A DNA stretch of 16,902 bases from an uncultured Clostridia bacterium. Lineage in GTDB: Bacteria; Bacillota; Clostridia; TANB77; CAG-508. The stretch covers positions 1 through 16,902 of the forward strand of contig CAKPLD010000021.1 in the NCBI GenBank assembly GCA_934167225.1, read 5' to 3'. The notes under the pieces are model-generated. The model ran no database searches. It saw only the letters and a list, made by a program, of their open reading frames with translations, and was not told the origin of the DNA. Positions 1 to 7,535 of the stretch are shown here, piece by piece; position 1 is the first letter of the stretch; the number at the start of each line of letters is the position of its first letter. The position numbers were made by a program, and so were the translations under genes.

Positions 1-830
1 TTTATATTATTTGCAAATGTATAAATATTTTCAGAATAACTTGTTGTATATTGAATTGCAATTTCTACTGGAACTTCGCCATTTTTTTCAATATATATTG
101 GTTTGGCATTTATTTTTTCTTTATTTTTATTTAAATATTCAACAAAAGAAATAAGACCACCTTCAAAACAAAATTCTGAACGTTTTGGTTCTTCCCCTCT
201 TTGATCTTCGATATTGATTTTTAAACCTTTTGTTAAAAATGCAATTTCTCTAAACCTTGTCTCTAATGTACTAAAATTATATTCTGTTGTTTCAAAAATT
301 GTATTATCAGCTAAAAACCTTACCTTTGTTCCTGTTTCTGTTGTATCTCCTATTTTTTTGATTGGCTGAACAGTTTTTCCTCTTTCAAATTTCATTGTAT
401 AAATTCCGCCATCTCTTTTAACTGTTACTTCTGTCCATTCTGATAACGCATTTACAACAGAAGCTCCAACTCCATGAAGACCTCCTGCTACTTTGTATCC
501 ACTATCTCCACCAAATTTTCCACCTGCATGAAGAACTGTATAAACAGTTTCCAATGTAGATAGTTTTGTTTTAGGGTGAATTTCTACTGGAATTCCTCTA
601 CCATTATCTGTTACACATATTATATTTCCTTTTTCAATTACTACATCTATTTGAGTACAATATCCAGCTAATGCTTCATCAACACAGTTGTCCACAATTT
701 CATATACTAAATGATGAAGGCCTCTGACTGATGTACTACCTATATACATACCAGGTCTTTTTCTTACGGGTTCAAGCCCTTCAAGAACTTGTATCTGTTC
801 AGCACCATACTCGTGTTCATATTTTTCCAT
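1..830 (-). CDS. gyrB: DNA gyrase subunit B, N-terminal part (gene runs off the left edge)
   Basis: This is the ATPase subunit of DNA gyrase, which with GyrA introduces negative supercoils. Only 276 codons from the N-terminus are in the window. They cover the GHKL ATPase domain: the family opening PVRKRPGMYIGS at about residues 21-32, the N-box EIVDN at 44-48 (E44 is the expected catalytic base, N48 the Mg-binding residue), DNGRGIP at 75-81, the ATP-lid and glycine-rich segment GGLHGVGASVVNALS at 116-130, and GTKV at about 167. I chose the ATG at 830. The in-frame ATG at 842 overlaps the Shine-Dalgarno sequence AAAGGATGG, which lies 8 nt before the 830 start. The subunit could formally be ParE, but the position beside recF and the origin supports gyrB. 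The usual DUF370/remB gene between recF and gyrB is absent. Confidence 0.97.
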   Translation of the reverse strand, partial: MEKYEHEYGAEQIQVLEGLEPVRKRPGMYIGSTSVRGLHHLVYEIVDNCVDEALAGYCTQIDVVIEKGNIICVTDNGRGIPVEIHPKTKLSTLETVYTVLHAGGKFGGDSGYKVAGGLHGVGASVVNALSEWTEVTVKRDGGIYTMKFERGKTVQPIKKIGDTTETGTKVRFLADNTIFETTEYNFSTLETRFREIAFLTKGLKINIEDQRGEEPKRSEFCFEGGLISFVEYLNKNKEKINAKPIYIEKNGEVPVEIAIQYTTSYSENIYTFANNI

Positions 831-867
831 TATGTTGTCCATCCTTTCTTCGTAAACTACATCTTAT

Positions 868-896
868 ATAATAATTGTAATTTTGAAATTTGTCAA
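868..896 (-). promoter_or_regulatory. Promoter of gyrB
   Basis: On the minus strand a perfect -35 TTGACA (896-891) is followed by a 17-nt spacer and a -10 TATTAT (873-868), about 38 nt before the gyrB start codon. The -35 lies only some 10 nt past the recF stop, so gyrB can be transcribed independently of recF. No terminator is visible between recF and this promoter, so read-through from recF is also possible. Confidence 0.75.
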
Positions 897-905
897 ATAG
901 TTTTT

Positions 906-1979
906 TTATTTTTCTAAAAAAATTTCTCCATTATTCACTCTAAAAATTTTTGCATCAAGACCATTTAGTAATAATTTATCAGTACAAGTTATAATAACTT
1001 GAGTATCTTTTATATTTTCCATAAAATTATTTCTTCTTTTTTCATCAAGTTCAGACATAAAATCATCAAGCAATAAAATTGGATTTTCACCAATCTCATC
1101 TGCAATAACCTGCAACTCAGCTATTTTTAAAGATAAAATTGCAGTTCTATGTTGCCCTTGAGAACCATATACATTTACCAAAATATCATTAATAAAAATT
1201 TGAAAATCATCCCTATGAATACCTCTAGTTGTATAACCTTTAATAATATCCAATTTTTTTCGTTCTTTTAAAAATTCTTTAAATTTATTTTTATCTAAAC
1301 AATCACTAATATATTCTATTTTTATATTTTCTTTATTTCCTGTAATATTTTTATGAATAATATTTATTTTTTCTTTTAATTTTTCAATAAATTCATTTCG
1401 ATAATTTGAAATAATATTCCCATAATTAATTAATTGTTCATCCCATAATTCTAATAAATTTTCATTTGCATTTTCTAATTTTATTTTTTTTAAATAATTA
1501 TTTCTCTCATCCAAAGCTTTTTTATATAAACCAACTGCATGCATATAATTAGGTCTTAATTGGCTTATCATAATATCCAAAAATTTTCTTCTATTTTGTG
1601 GTCCGCCTTTTAAAATATTTATATCATCAGGTGTAAAAATTACTGTATTTATATTTCCCAATAAATCACTTAATTTTTTTATTTTAATTTTATTAATATT
1701 TATATTTTTTTTATTAGAAATTACAATTTCAATATTTCCATCTCTATCAGATTTATGAAAATCTACTTCTATTTTAGCAAAATTTTTTCCAAATTTAATT
1801 AATTCACTATCTTTCGAAACTCTAAAAGATTTTCCAATACTGCTCAAAAATACAGATTCAATAATATTGGTTTTTCCTTGTGCATTTTCTCCATAAAAAA
1901 TATTAATATTTTTATTTAATTTAATTTTTTGATCCTCATAATTTCTAAAATTATTTATTTTCAAGTTTTCTATCCACAT
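906..1979 (-). CDS. recF: DNA replication and repair protein RecF
   Basis: RecF is an SMC/ABC-like ATPase that, with RecO and RecR, helps load RecA at ssDNA gaps and stalled forks. The 357-residue product has normal family length. It shows the N-terminal Walker A GENAQGKT at 30-37, the family segment around FTPDDINILKGGPQNRRKFLD (about 115-135), the motif GIHRDDF near 253-259, the ABC signature YGSQGQ at 271-276 and Walker B ILLLDD at 301-306. The start ATG at 1979 has a GAGGA Shine-Dalgarno about 5 nt upstream. A perfect 9/4/9 inverted repeat and a terminator-like hairpin separate it from dnaN, so it probably has its own transcript rather than being fully coupled to dnaN. Confidence 0.97.
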   Translation of the reverse strand: MWIENLKINNFRNYEDQKIKLNKNINIFYGENAQGKTNIIESVFLSSIGKSFRVSKDSELIKFGKNFAKIEVDFHKSDRDGNIEIVISNKKNININKIKIKKLSDLLGNINTVIFTPDDINILKGGPQNRRKFLDIMISQLRPNYMHAVGLYKKALDERNNYLKKIKLENANENLLELWDEQLINYGNIISNYRNEFIEKLKEKINIIHKNITGNKENIKIEYISDCLDKNKFKEFLKERKKLDIIKGYTTRGIHRDDFQIFINDILVNVYGSQGQHRTAILSLKIAELQVIADEIGENPILLLDDFMSELDEKRRNNFMENIKDTQVIITCTDKLLLNGLDAKIFRVNNGEIFLEK

Positions 1980-2025
1980 ATTATCCTCACATTGTTAAAA
2001 ATCTACCAAATTTTTTCAATTTTAT

Positions 2026-2047
2026 AGATTATATTACGATATAATCT
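2026..2047. repeat. Perfect 9-bp inverted repeat upstream of recF
   Basis: AGATTATAT (2026-2034), loop TACG, ATATAATCT (2039-2047). It lies about 47 nt upstream of the recF start in the recF-dnaN gap and has no T-tract, so it is not an obvious terminator. It could be an operator or an mRNA leader hairpin, and it includes a TATAAT-like -10 element for recF on the minus strand. Function is unknown. Confidence 0.5.
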
Positions 2048-2185
2048 TATATAAAAATACAAAATTGAATTATTTTATACTATTTTTCTTTTTTATACTT
2101 TTTTTTTCTAATTTATTCTATTTTTATCTATTTATTTTAATTTTATTAAAAATTATTTTATAAATAAAATTTATTTATAAAAAAT

Positions 2186-2226
2186 ATAAAAATGGCTTAT
2201 TTTCGATTCTCGCAAGCCGTTTTTTT
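2186..2226. terminator. Hairpin with A/T tracts on both sides (possible bidirectional terminator)
   Basis: An imperfect stem pairs 2188-2198 (ends TGGCTT) with 2214-2224 (begins AAGCCG). T-rich sequence follows on both strands: six T after it on plus, and T-rich sequence after it on minus. On the minus strand it is a second terminator-like element behind dnaN and before recF. It has no plus-strand gene to serve. The loop is about 15 nt. Confidence 0.5.
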
Positions 2227-2251
2227 AAGATAAACTAAAAAAATCCCCAAT

Positions 2252-2283
2252 TTATCCCCAATTTGTTAAAACATTGTGGATAA
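2252..2283. promoter_or_regulatory. Two DnaA-box-like 9-mers between recF and dnaN
   Basis: TTATCCCCA (2252-2260) has one mismatch to the consensus TTATNCACA. TGTGGATAA (2275-2283) is the exact reverse complement of TTATCCACA. They lie about 1.3 kb from the main box cluster, in the gap where many related genomes carry yaaA. They may be an accessory DnaA site; two boxes alone cannot show this. The rest of the 366-nt gap (1980-2345) holds only the hairpins listed separately and AT-rich sequence, and I see no gene in it. Confidence 0.45.
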
Positions 2284-2293
2284 CATGTACAAA

Positions 2294-2331
2294 AAAATCT
2301 AAAAAAAGACCCAAAATTAAATTTTTGAGCC
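2294..2331 (-). terminator. Rho-independent terminator of dnaN
   Basis: Read on the minus strand just after the dnaN stop, a 9-bp stem (2331-2323 with 2316-2308, two G-U pairs) closes a 6-nt AT loop and is followed by seven T and a further T-run. Position and structure fit a dnaN terminator. Confidence 0.75.
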
Positions 2332-2345
2332 ATTTTTCACAATTT

Positions 2346-3464
2346 TTACTCACCTTTTAGTCTAATTGGTAAAATCATATAAACATAATCATTATTTTCA
2401 ACAGATTTTATTAAACATGGCGATACATTTGTTCCAAATTCCACATAAATTTCTTCTTCATCAATAGCTTTTAAACTATCTAGGAAATATTTTGGGTTAA
2501 ATCCAACTTCCAAATTCTTTCCTTCTGTTGAAATAAATACTTCTTCTTTAGCATCTCCTGTTTGATTTGTACATAAAATTGTTAACTTTCCAATATCAAC
2601 AGTAACTTTTACAGGGTATTTCTTCTCTTTTTCAATACTAGACGAAGAAATTAAGCTAATTCTTTCAAAACTATTTTGTAAAGCTTCTTTTTCAACTCTT
2701 ATTCTTGTTTGCCAAGAATTTGGAATTACAGTTGAATAATTTAAAAACTCCCCATCTAAAATTCTAGTTACAATTTTACAGTTTTCCATTTCAAAAACTG
2801 CTTGATTTTTTGAAACCCCAATTTTTATAGGTTCAAAAGAATCTGTTAAAATTTTATTTACCTCGTTTAAAGTTTTTGCTGGAATAACAGCTTTAAAATC
2901 ATTTACAGGAACTGGTATATTTATAGTTCTTAAAGCTAGTCTAAATCCATCAATTGCAACAACATTTAATTTATTATTTTTAATTTCAAATAAACATCCA
3001 GTAAATATTGGTCTATTTTCTTCAGTACTAACTGCAAAAATTGTTTTTCTAATCATATTTTTCAAAGCACTTTGCTCTAAACTAATTGAATTTTCAATTT
3101 CTATTTTTGGTAATTCTGGAAATTCATCAGGATTCATAGTAGCAAGTTTATAAAGTGCTCCTTCACACTCTATTGTTAATAAATTGTTTTCGTTTACACT
3201 TATATTTATTTCTGTATCTGGTAATTTTCTAATAATTTCAGTAAACATTGTAGCATTTACAACTGTACTTCCTTGTTCTATAACTTCACATTGCATTGTA
3301 TATTCAATACCTAATTCTAAATCATAGGTAGTTAACTTTATTTCATTATCATTTGTTTGAATAAGTATACCCTCTAATATAGGCATTGTTGTTTTAGAAG
3401 CAACTCCTTTTACTACGGAATTCAGTGCTTTTATAATTTTATCTTTGTAACAAACGAATTTCAT
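2346..3464 (-). CDS. dnaN: DNA polymerase III beta subunit (sliding clamp)
   Basis: DnaN forms the ring-shaped homodimer that tethers the replicative polymerase to DNA and recruits many other proteins. The 372-residue length is typical. The sequence opens MKFVCYKDKIIKALNSV and continues with the usual three clamp folds, including PILEGILI (about 28-35), the second-domain segment RPIFTGCLFE (about 150-160) and the C-terminal YMILPIRLKGE, which ends in the canonical clamp tail (MPIR-like, here LPIR). The start ATG at 3464 has an AGAAAGGAT Shine-Dalgarno upstream. It is read away from the origin's AT-rich unwinding region, and its own terminator follows directly. Confidence 0.98.
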   Translation of the reverse strand: MKFVCYKDKIIKALNSVVKGVASKTTMPILEGILIQTNDNEIKLTTYDLELGIEYTMQCEVIEQGSTVVNATMFTEIIRKLPDTEINISVNENNLLTIECEGALYKLATMNPDEFPELPKIEIENSISLEQSALKNMIRKTIFAVSTEENRPIFTGCLFEIKNNKLNVVAIDGFRLALRTINIPVPVNDFKAVIPAKTLNEVNKILTDSFEPIKIGVSKNQAVFEMENCKIVTRILDGEFLNYSTVIPNSWQTRIRVEKEALQNSFERISLISSSSIEKEKKYPVKVTVDIGKLTILCTNQTGDAKEEVFISTEGKNLEVGFNPKYFLDSLKAIDEEEIYVEFGTNVSPCLIKSVENNDYVYMILPIRLKGE

Positions 3465-3485
3465 AAAAAAATCATCCTTTCTCTT

Positions 3486-3741
3486 AGTATATTTATTTAT
3501 AATATTAATATAATATTTATAGTAGTAGTAGTAGTAGGTGCTGTGGAAACTGTGGAAAACTATGTGGAAACATTGTGTCCGTAGTATTTAGACTATGGAT
3601 AATTCTGTGGATAACTAGGGGTAGTTATCCACAGTTTCCACATTCATGTGTGGAAAAGTAGTTATCCACATGTTATCAACACCTTTTCCACAGGTAGTAT
3701 GTGGATAACTAACCAAGCTTTTCCGTAAGAAGAGAAAGCTT
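3486..3741. other. oriC: Chromosome replication origin, dnaN-side part (unwinding region and DnaA-box cluster)
   Basis: The 354-nt dnaN-dnaA spacer has the classical layout. An AT-only stretch (3489-3520) is followed by a DnaA-trio (3520-3537), a short GC-richer link, and then DnaA boxes. Exact TTATNCACA boxes are at 3606-3614, 3625-3633, 3662-3670 and 3700-3708. Near-consensus boxes are at 3542-3550, 3551-3559, 3563-3571, 3594-3602, 3634-3642, 3649-3657, 3673-3681 and 3684-3692, many of the form TGTGGAAAA/C. Boxes occur in both orientations and are almost back-to-back. A 7-bp inverted repeat (AAGCTTT 3715-3721, AAAGCTT 3735-3741) closes the cluster next to the end of dnaA and may act as a dnaA 3' hairpin. 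Confidence 0.93.
3520..3537 (+). repeat. DnaA-trio: six consecutive TAG trinucleotides
   Basis: Six uninterrupted TAG repeats lie exactly between the AT-rich unwinding stretch and the first DnaA-box-like 9-mers. Established work on the Bacillus subtilis origin defines the DnaA-trio as a repeated 3'-(G/A)AT-5' element, beside the box cluster, on which DnaA assembles on single strands. Orientation and position here match that description, and the array is unusually regular. Confidence 0.8.
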
Positions 3742-3818
3742 GTGTACAATCGAACGAAAATTTTTCCAAACATAGATTTTAAAAATTGACTTCAATATAC
3801 TTAAATATAAAGTAATTT

Positions 3819-5174
3819 TTAATCTTCCACATTTAGTATAATGTTTTTCACACTTTCCACAATTAACTTGGTATTTGTTTTTTCTTTAATTTCTTTTGCA
3901 ATTTTTTTATAAGCATGCATTACTGTTGAGTGATCTCTTTTCCCAAAATCTATCCCAATCTGTGGAAAACTCATATTAGCAACTTCCCTACATAGATACA
4001 TTGCGATTTGTCTTGGAAATGCTATATCATTTGACCTTTTGTCTCCAGCTAATTCTTTTTTATCAATACTAAAATATTTAGCAACAGTTTCTTGAATGTA
4101 TTCTGATGATATTACTTTTTCTTTTTTAGATATAAATTCATTAATTACATTTTCGGCAAGTTCTATTGTAATAGGACTGTGTGTAAGTGAAGCTCTTGCA
4201 ACTATTTTATTAAATACACCTTCTAATTCACGAATGTTTGAATCTATTTTTGTTGCTATATCCGCTAAGATTTCATCATCGATAATAATACTTTCATCTA
4301 AAGCCTTTTTTCTTAAAATTGCTACTCTTGTTTCATAATCAGGACATGAAATATCTGCTAAAAGTCCCCATTCGAACCTTGATTTTAAACGTTCTTCAAG
4401 AAAAGGCAAATCTCTTGGTGGTTTATCACTTGAGATAATTATTTGTTTTCCATTTTCATATAAAGTGTTAAATGTGTGGAAAAACTCTTCCTGAACTCTT
4501 TCTTTTTTTGCAATAAATTGAATATCATCAATTAAAAGAGCATCTGCAGAACGGTATTTATTTCTAAATGGATCATTTTTTCCTTCTCGTATAGAATTTA
4601 TCAAATGATTTGTAAACTTCTCTGATGTTACATATACTATGTTCATAGAACGATTATTTTGCAAAATTCTATTCCCAACAGCTTGCATAAGATGAGTTTT
4701 TCCAAGTCCAACACCACCATAAATAAATAGCGGATTGTATGTTTTGGCAGGATTATCACCAACAGCTAAAGCTGCAGCATGGGCAAACCTATTGTTGTTA
4801 CCTACTACAAATGTTTCAAATGTGTATTTGGGATTTAGAGTTTGATTTGAATAATCGATTTCTTCTTTGTCATTTGATGATGAAATAATTTCATTGCTAT
4901 TTGCATCTGTTGGAGTATTTTTTTCAAGTAAATTTACAGAAAAAGTAAAATTTCTATTTGTTATATCTTGAAGAGCGTTTAAAATAAGACTTGAATATCT
5001 ATGTTCTAGCATATCCTTTTTGTATATTGTATCTGTTTGAAATACAATATTGGAATTATCTATAGATTCTATTTTTAAAGTTTTAATATATGTTGAAAAA
5101 AATAGATCAGTCATTTCTGGCTCTAGTTGTTTACGTATTTGCTCCATCAAGTCGTCTTTATCTAAATCTAACAT
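3819..5174 (-). CDS. dnaA: Chromosomal replication initiator protein DnaA
   Basis: DnaA is the AAA+ ATPase that binds DnaA boxes, melts oriC and loads the replicative helicase. The 451-residue product has domain I at about 1-80, a short Ser/Asn-rich linker at about 86-110, the AAA+ domain from about 115 with Walker A GGVGLGKT at 153-160, Walker B LLIDDI at 213-218 and RLKSRF at 262-267, and the DNA-binding domain with the signature GKRDHSTVMHA at 411-421. The ATG at 5174 follows an AGAAAGGAGAT Shine-Dalgarno. The gene sits between two DnaA-box clusters, so autoregulation through the boxes at 5260-5462 is likely. No clear promoter was recognised. The ATA/AAA-rich codon use matches its neighbours. 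Confidence 0.98.
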   Translation of the reverse strand: MLDLDKDDLMEQIRKQLEPEMTDLFFSTYIKTLKIESIDNSNIVFQTDTIYKKDMLEHRYSSLILNALQDITNRNFTFSVNLLEKNTPTDANSNEIISSSNDKEEIDYSNQTLNPKYTFETFVVGNNNRFAHAAALAVGDNPAKTYNPLFIYGGVGLGKTHLMQAVGNRILQNNRSMNIVYVTSEKFTNHLINSIREGKNDPFRNKYRSADALLIDDIQFIAKKERVQEEFFHTFNTLYENGKQIIISSDKPPRDLPFLEERLKSRFEWGLLADISCPDYETRVAILRKKALDESIIIDDEILADIATKIDSNIRELEGVFNKIVARASLTHSPITIELAENVINEFISKKEKVISSEYIQETVAKYFSIDKKELAGDKRSNDIAFPRQIAMYLCREVANMSFPQIGIDFGKRDHSTVMHAYKKIAKEIKEKTNTKLIVESVKNIILNVED

Positions 5175-5259
5175 AAAACATCTCCTTTCTTAAAAAAATA
5201 TATATTAATAAAAAATGTAACAAATTATGTAGAATTGATGTACTTATTTTTACGAAAAG

Positions 5260-5462
5260 TTATCCACAAAGTTATCCACAGGTGTTGATAAGTCTGTAAT
5301 ATTTCAGTAAAAATTGCCATAAATTCCGAACATAAATTTATATCTTAAAAGCTAGTAGGCGTAAGGCTTTTGGATTTTTTACAAAAACAAAAAAGCTTTG
5401 TAAAATTTATACACAATGGCTGTGAATAAACTGTGGAAAACTTGTGGATAACCTGTGCATAA
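5260..5462. other. oriC: Chromosome replication origin, second DnaA-box cluster between dnaA and rpmH
   Basis: Exact TTATNCACA boxes in either orientation lie at 5260-5268, 5272-5280, 5407-5415, 5421-5429, 5443-5451 and 5454-5462. One-mismatch boxes lie at 5283-5291 (TGTTGATAA) and 5432-5440 (TGTGGAAAA). With the dnaN-side cluster this makes a bipartite origin flanking dnaA, as known in Bacillus. The two subclusters here are about 115 nt apart with hairpins between them. The rest of the 563-nt dnaA-rpmH gap is AT-rich leader sequence and the rpmH promoter. Confidence 0.88.
5347..5405. repeat. Two small hairpins between the DnaA-box subclusters
   Basis: AAAAGC (5347-5352) can pair with GCTTTT (5366-5371), and TTTTACAAA (5377-5385) pairs perfectly with TTTGTAAAA (5397-5405). 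The first is followed by six T and resembles a weak plus-strand terminator, but no plus-strand gene precedes it. They may be structural spacers within the origin. Confidence 0.4.
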
Positions 5463-5614
5463 CTTTTTCGAAATTTACATTTTTTTGAAATTATAATAAT
5501 AAAAAAGTTATACAACATTTTCAGCGAAAATGCAACAAAATTTATAAAAAATGTGCAAAAAAACCTTGGAAATCCCTATTTCCTTAAGCTGTTTAAAAAA
5601 AATATGAATTTTCA

Positions 5615-5643
5615 TTGACTTTTTTTGAAGTTTGAGATATAAT
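5615..5643 (+). promoter_or_regulatory. Promoter of the rpmH operon
   Basis: A -35 TTGACT (5615-5620), 17-nt spacer and perfect -10 TATAAT (5638-5643) lie about 95 nt upstream of rpmH, leaving a leader of roughly 85 nt. It is the strongest promoter-like sequence in the dnaA-rpmH gap and should drive rpmH through khpB. Confidence 0.85.
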
Positions 5644-5737
5644 ATTTTCACTTGCGTTTTTAACGAAACAGAAGACGTATGTAAAATAAAAAATATATAT
5701 AAAATATATAAAAAAATTAAGTGGAGGTGTTTTAAAC

Positions 5738-5872
5738 ATGAAAAGAACTTTTCAACCAAAAAAGAGACAAAACAAAAAAGTACATGGATTTTTTGCTAGA
5801 ATGTCAACAAGAGCTGGAAGAAACGTATTAAAAGCAAGAAGAGCAAAAGGAAGAAAAAGATTATGTGCTTAA
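5738..5872 (+). CDS. rpmH: 50S ribosomal protein L34
   Basis: This 44-residue, strongly basic protein belongs to the large ribosomal subunit. It begins MKRTFQPKKRQNKK and keeps the family core VHGFFARM followed by RAGRNVLKARRAKGRKRL, with an unremarkable Cys-Ala end. GGAGGTG at 5722-5728 is a good Shine-Dalgarno about 9 nt from the ATG. It is the first gene of the operon behind the promoter at 5615-5643. rpmH directly across the origin from dnaA and followed by rnpA is a classic bacterial arrangement. Confidence 0.97.
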   Translation: MKRTFQPKKRQNKKVHGFFARMSTRAGRNVLKARRAKGRKRLCA

Positions 5873-5958
5873 TTTTAACACACATTTGGGCTAATATAAG
5901 CTAAAAAAAATTCTAAAAACAGAATAAAATGCTTAATTAGCCAAAGGATGTGAAAAAA

Positions 5959-6307
5959 ATGAAAACAACAAAAATGTTAAAAAAGAACTATGAATTTAAG
6001 CAAGTATTAACAAAAGGAAAATACTATTCAGGAAATTATATCAAAGCATATATAATAAAAAACTATAAACAAAACAATCTTTTAGGACTAGCAATAAGTA
6101 CAAAAGTGCGGAAAAGCACATCAAAGAAACAGAATAAAAAGGTTACTAAGAGAAAGTTACAAAAATATGGAAGATAGTCTGAAAAAAGGTTACAGCATAG
6201 TATTTCTAATAAAAAAAGAAGTTGATACAGTAGAAATAGAATACAAAAAAATAGAAAAAGATATGTACAAAATAATGAAAAAAGCTGAAATCATAGTAAT
6301 GGAATAG
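5959..6307 (+). CDS. rnpA: Ribonuclease P protein component, with a +1 frame break at a CGG codon
   Basis: RnpA binds the catalytic RNase P RNA and helps it cut 5' leaders from pre-tRNAs. From ATG 5959 (AAAGGA Shine-Dalgarno at 5943-5948; the GTG at 5950 is too close to it) 50 codons run through LKKNYEFKQVLTKGKYYSG to ISTKV. The zero frame then meets CGG (6109-6111) and runs into unrelated sequence that stops at 6177. Skipping one base at 6109 gives GTG-GGA and continues 65 codons: GKAHQRNRIKRLLRESYKN, then KKGYSIVFLIKK, to a stop at 6305-6307. The joined product of 115 residues is normal length and holds the RNRIKR motif only after the shift. The break could be programmed +1 frameshifting, a real mutation or a sequence error; because the gene is essential in most bacteria, a null allele is unlikely. 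Confidence 0.88.
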
Positions 6308-6309
6308 TA

Positions 6310-6528
6310 ATGAAAACAATATTAATAAAAATAATCAACTGGTATCAAAAAAATATATCATTATGGTTAGAAAGTAAAAATGTAAGGTGTAAATATTATC
6401 CAACTTGTTCAGAATACACAAAACAAGCAATAAAAAAATATGGAGCCTTAAAAGGAATATGTTTAGGAAGTATTAGAATTTTAAAATGCAATCCATTTTC
6501 AAAAGGAGGATATGATCCTTTAAAATAA
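6310..6528 (+). CDS. yidD: Membrane protein insertion efficiency factor YidD
   Basis: This 72-residue protein has the diagnostic motif CKYYPTCSEYTKQAI with conserved cysteines and the downstream CNPFSKGGYDP. Family members are small amphipathic proteins at the inner face of the membrane, thought to help YidC-dependent insertion. The ATG lies 2 nt after the frameshifted rnpA stop (6307), and no good Shine-Dalgarno precedes it, so translation probably depends on ribosomes finishing rnpA in the shifted frame. yidC follows 29 nt downstream in the same operon. Confidence 0.95.
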   Translation: MKTILIKIINWYQKNISLWLESKNVRCKYYPTCSEYTKQAIKKYGALKGICLGSIRILKCNPFSKGGYDPLK

Positions 6529-6557
6529 CACATATTCCGTAAAAGTGGAGGGAGTGT

Positions 6558-7535
6558 ATGATATCTTTTTTTGCAAACTTGTTTGGATATGTTTTAAACT
6601 TTTTGTATGAATTTATAGGAAATTATGGATGGGCAATAATACTTTTTTCAGTATTAGTAAAAATACTAATGCTCCCAATTTCAATAAATCAGCAAAAAAC
6701 AATGAAAAAAAGTCAAAAAATAAATGACGAAATGAAACAAATTCAATTCAAGTATAAAAATGACCCTGAAAAATTAAACCAAGAAGTAATGGCATTATAC
6801 AAAAGGGAGAAATTAAGCCCATTTTCAGGATGTTTTAGTGCAATAGTACAGATAATATTGTTATTTGCAGTGTTTTATTTAGTTCGTTCACCACTTACAT
6901 ACATGAAAAAAGTAGATTCAGGAATAATTGAAAAAATGGAATCAGTTGTTCAAGAGCAAGGAAGTACAAGCAATTATAAAGAAATTGCAGTAATAAATTA
7001 CATGAACAAAATAGAAAACGAAAACAGCGTAAGTGAAGAACAAAACGAAAACCAAGAGCAAACAAACAATGAAGAGAATAACGAAAATACAGAAAATGCA
7101 GAAAGCGACACATTTAACATAAAAGATTACAAAGATCAAGCATACATAAACATGAATTTTCTAGGGCTAGACCTAAGCAAGGTACCAACAGAAGATTTAG
7201 GAGATTTTAAAGTACTTATAATTCCAGCTTTGTATGTAATATCATCATTTATATCTATAAAATTATCAACAAATTCAACAAACAAAAAGCAAAAAGACGA
7301 AAAATTAATTGGTGATGGAAAAGAAACAAAGGTAGAAGAAGAATACGATGCAATGGAACAAGCAAATAAAAGTATGTCATGGTTTATGCCATTAATGTCA
7401 ATATCAATTGCATGTATAGCACCATTAGGACTAGCATTATATTGGCTAATAAACAACATTTTAATGATTTTCGAAAGATTATTCTTAAATAAATTTTTTA
7501 AAGATGAAAAAGAGGAGGCAAAAAATAATGCCTAA
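6558..7535 (+). CDS. yidC: Membrane protein insertase YidC (Oxa1/SpoIIIJ family)
   Basis: YidC inserts and folds membrane proteins alone or with Sec. The 325-residue product has an amphipathic or hydrophobic N-terminus (about 3-20) and membrane segments at about 24-44, 93-112, 218-236 and a double segment at about 275-305. A positively charged cytoplasmic loop at 45-85 has the usual MKKSQKINDEMKQIQ pattern. The conserved cationic residue of the hydrophilic groove is probably K35, where many homologues have Arg. A strongly acidic Glu/Asn-rich insert (about 152-185) lies in the extracellular loop and looks lineage-specific. No lipobox or signal peptide is obvious. GGAGGGAG precedes the ATG at 6558. 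The end overlaps khpB by 8 nt. Confidence 0.96.
   Translation: MISFFANLFGYVLNFLYEFIGNYGWAIILFSVLVKILMLPISINQQKTMKKSQKINDEMKQIQFKYKNDPEKLNQEVMALYKREKLSPFSGCFSAIVQIILLFAVFYLVRSPLTYMKKVDSGIIEKMESVVQEQGSTSNYKEIAVINYMNKIENENSVSEEQNENQEQTNNEENNENTENAESDTFNIKDYKDQAYINMNFLGLDLSKVPTEDLGDFKVLIIPALYVISSFISIKLSTNSTNKKQKDEKLIGDGKETKVEEEYDAMEQANKSMSWFMPLMSISIACIAPLGLALYWLINNILMIFERLFLNKFFKDEKEEAKNNA

Noticed and set aside
5508..5759. Minus-strand 83-codon frame across the rpmH leader
   Set aside because: It overlaps the rpmH promoter, leader and start; it has low-complexity composition and no family resemblance.
6100..6120. Classical -1 slippery heptamer or prfB-like site at the rnpA and mnmE breaks
   Set aside because: Neither break has an X XXY YYZ heptamer, a CUU-UGA site, or a Shine-Dalgarno-like stimulator just upstream; the needed shift is +1.
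7504..7527. Earlier ATG (7504) for khpB
   Set aside because: It lies before the obvious AGAGGAGG ribosome site and within yidC; the family N-terminus fits ATG 7528.
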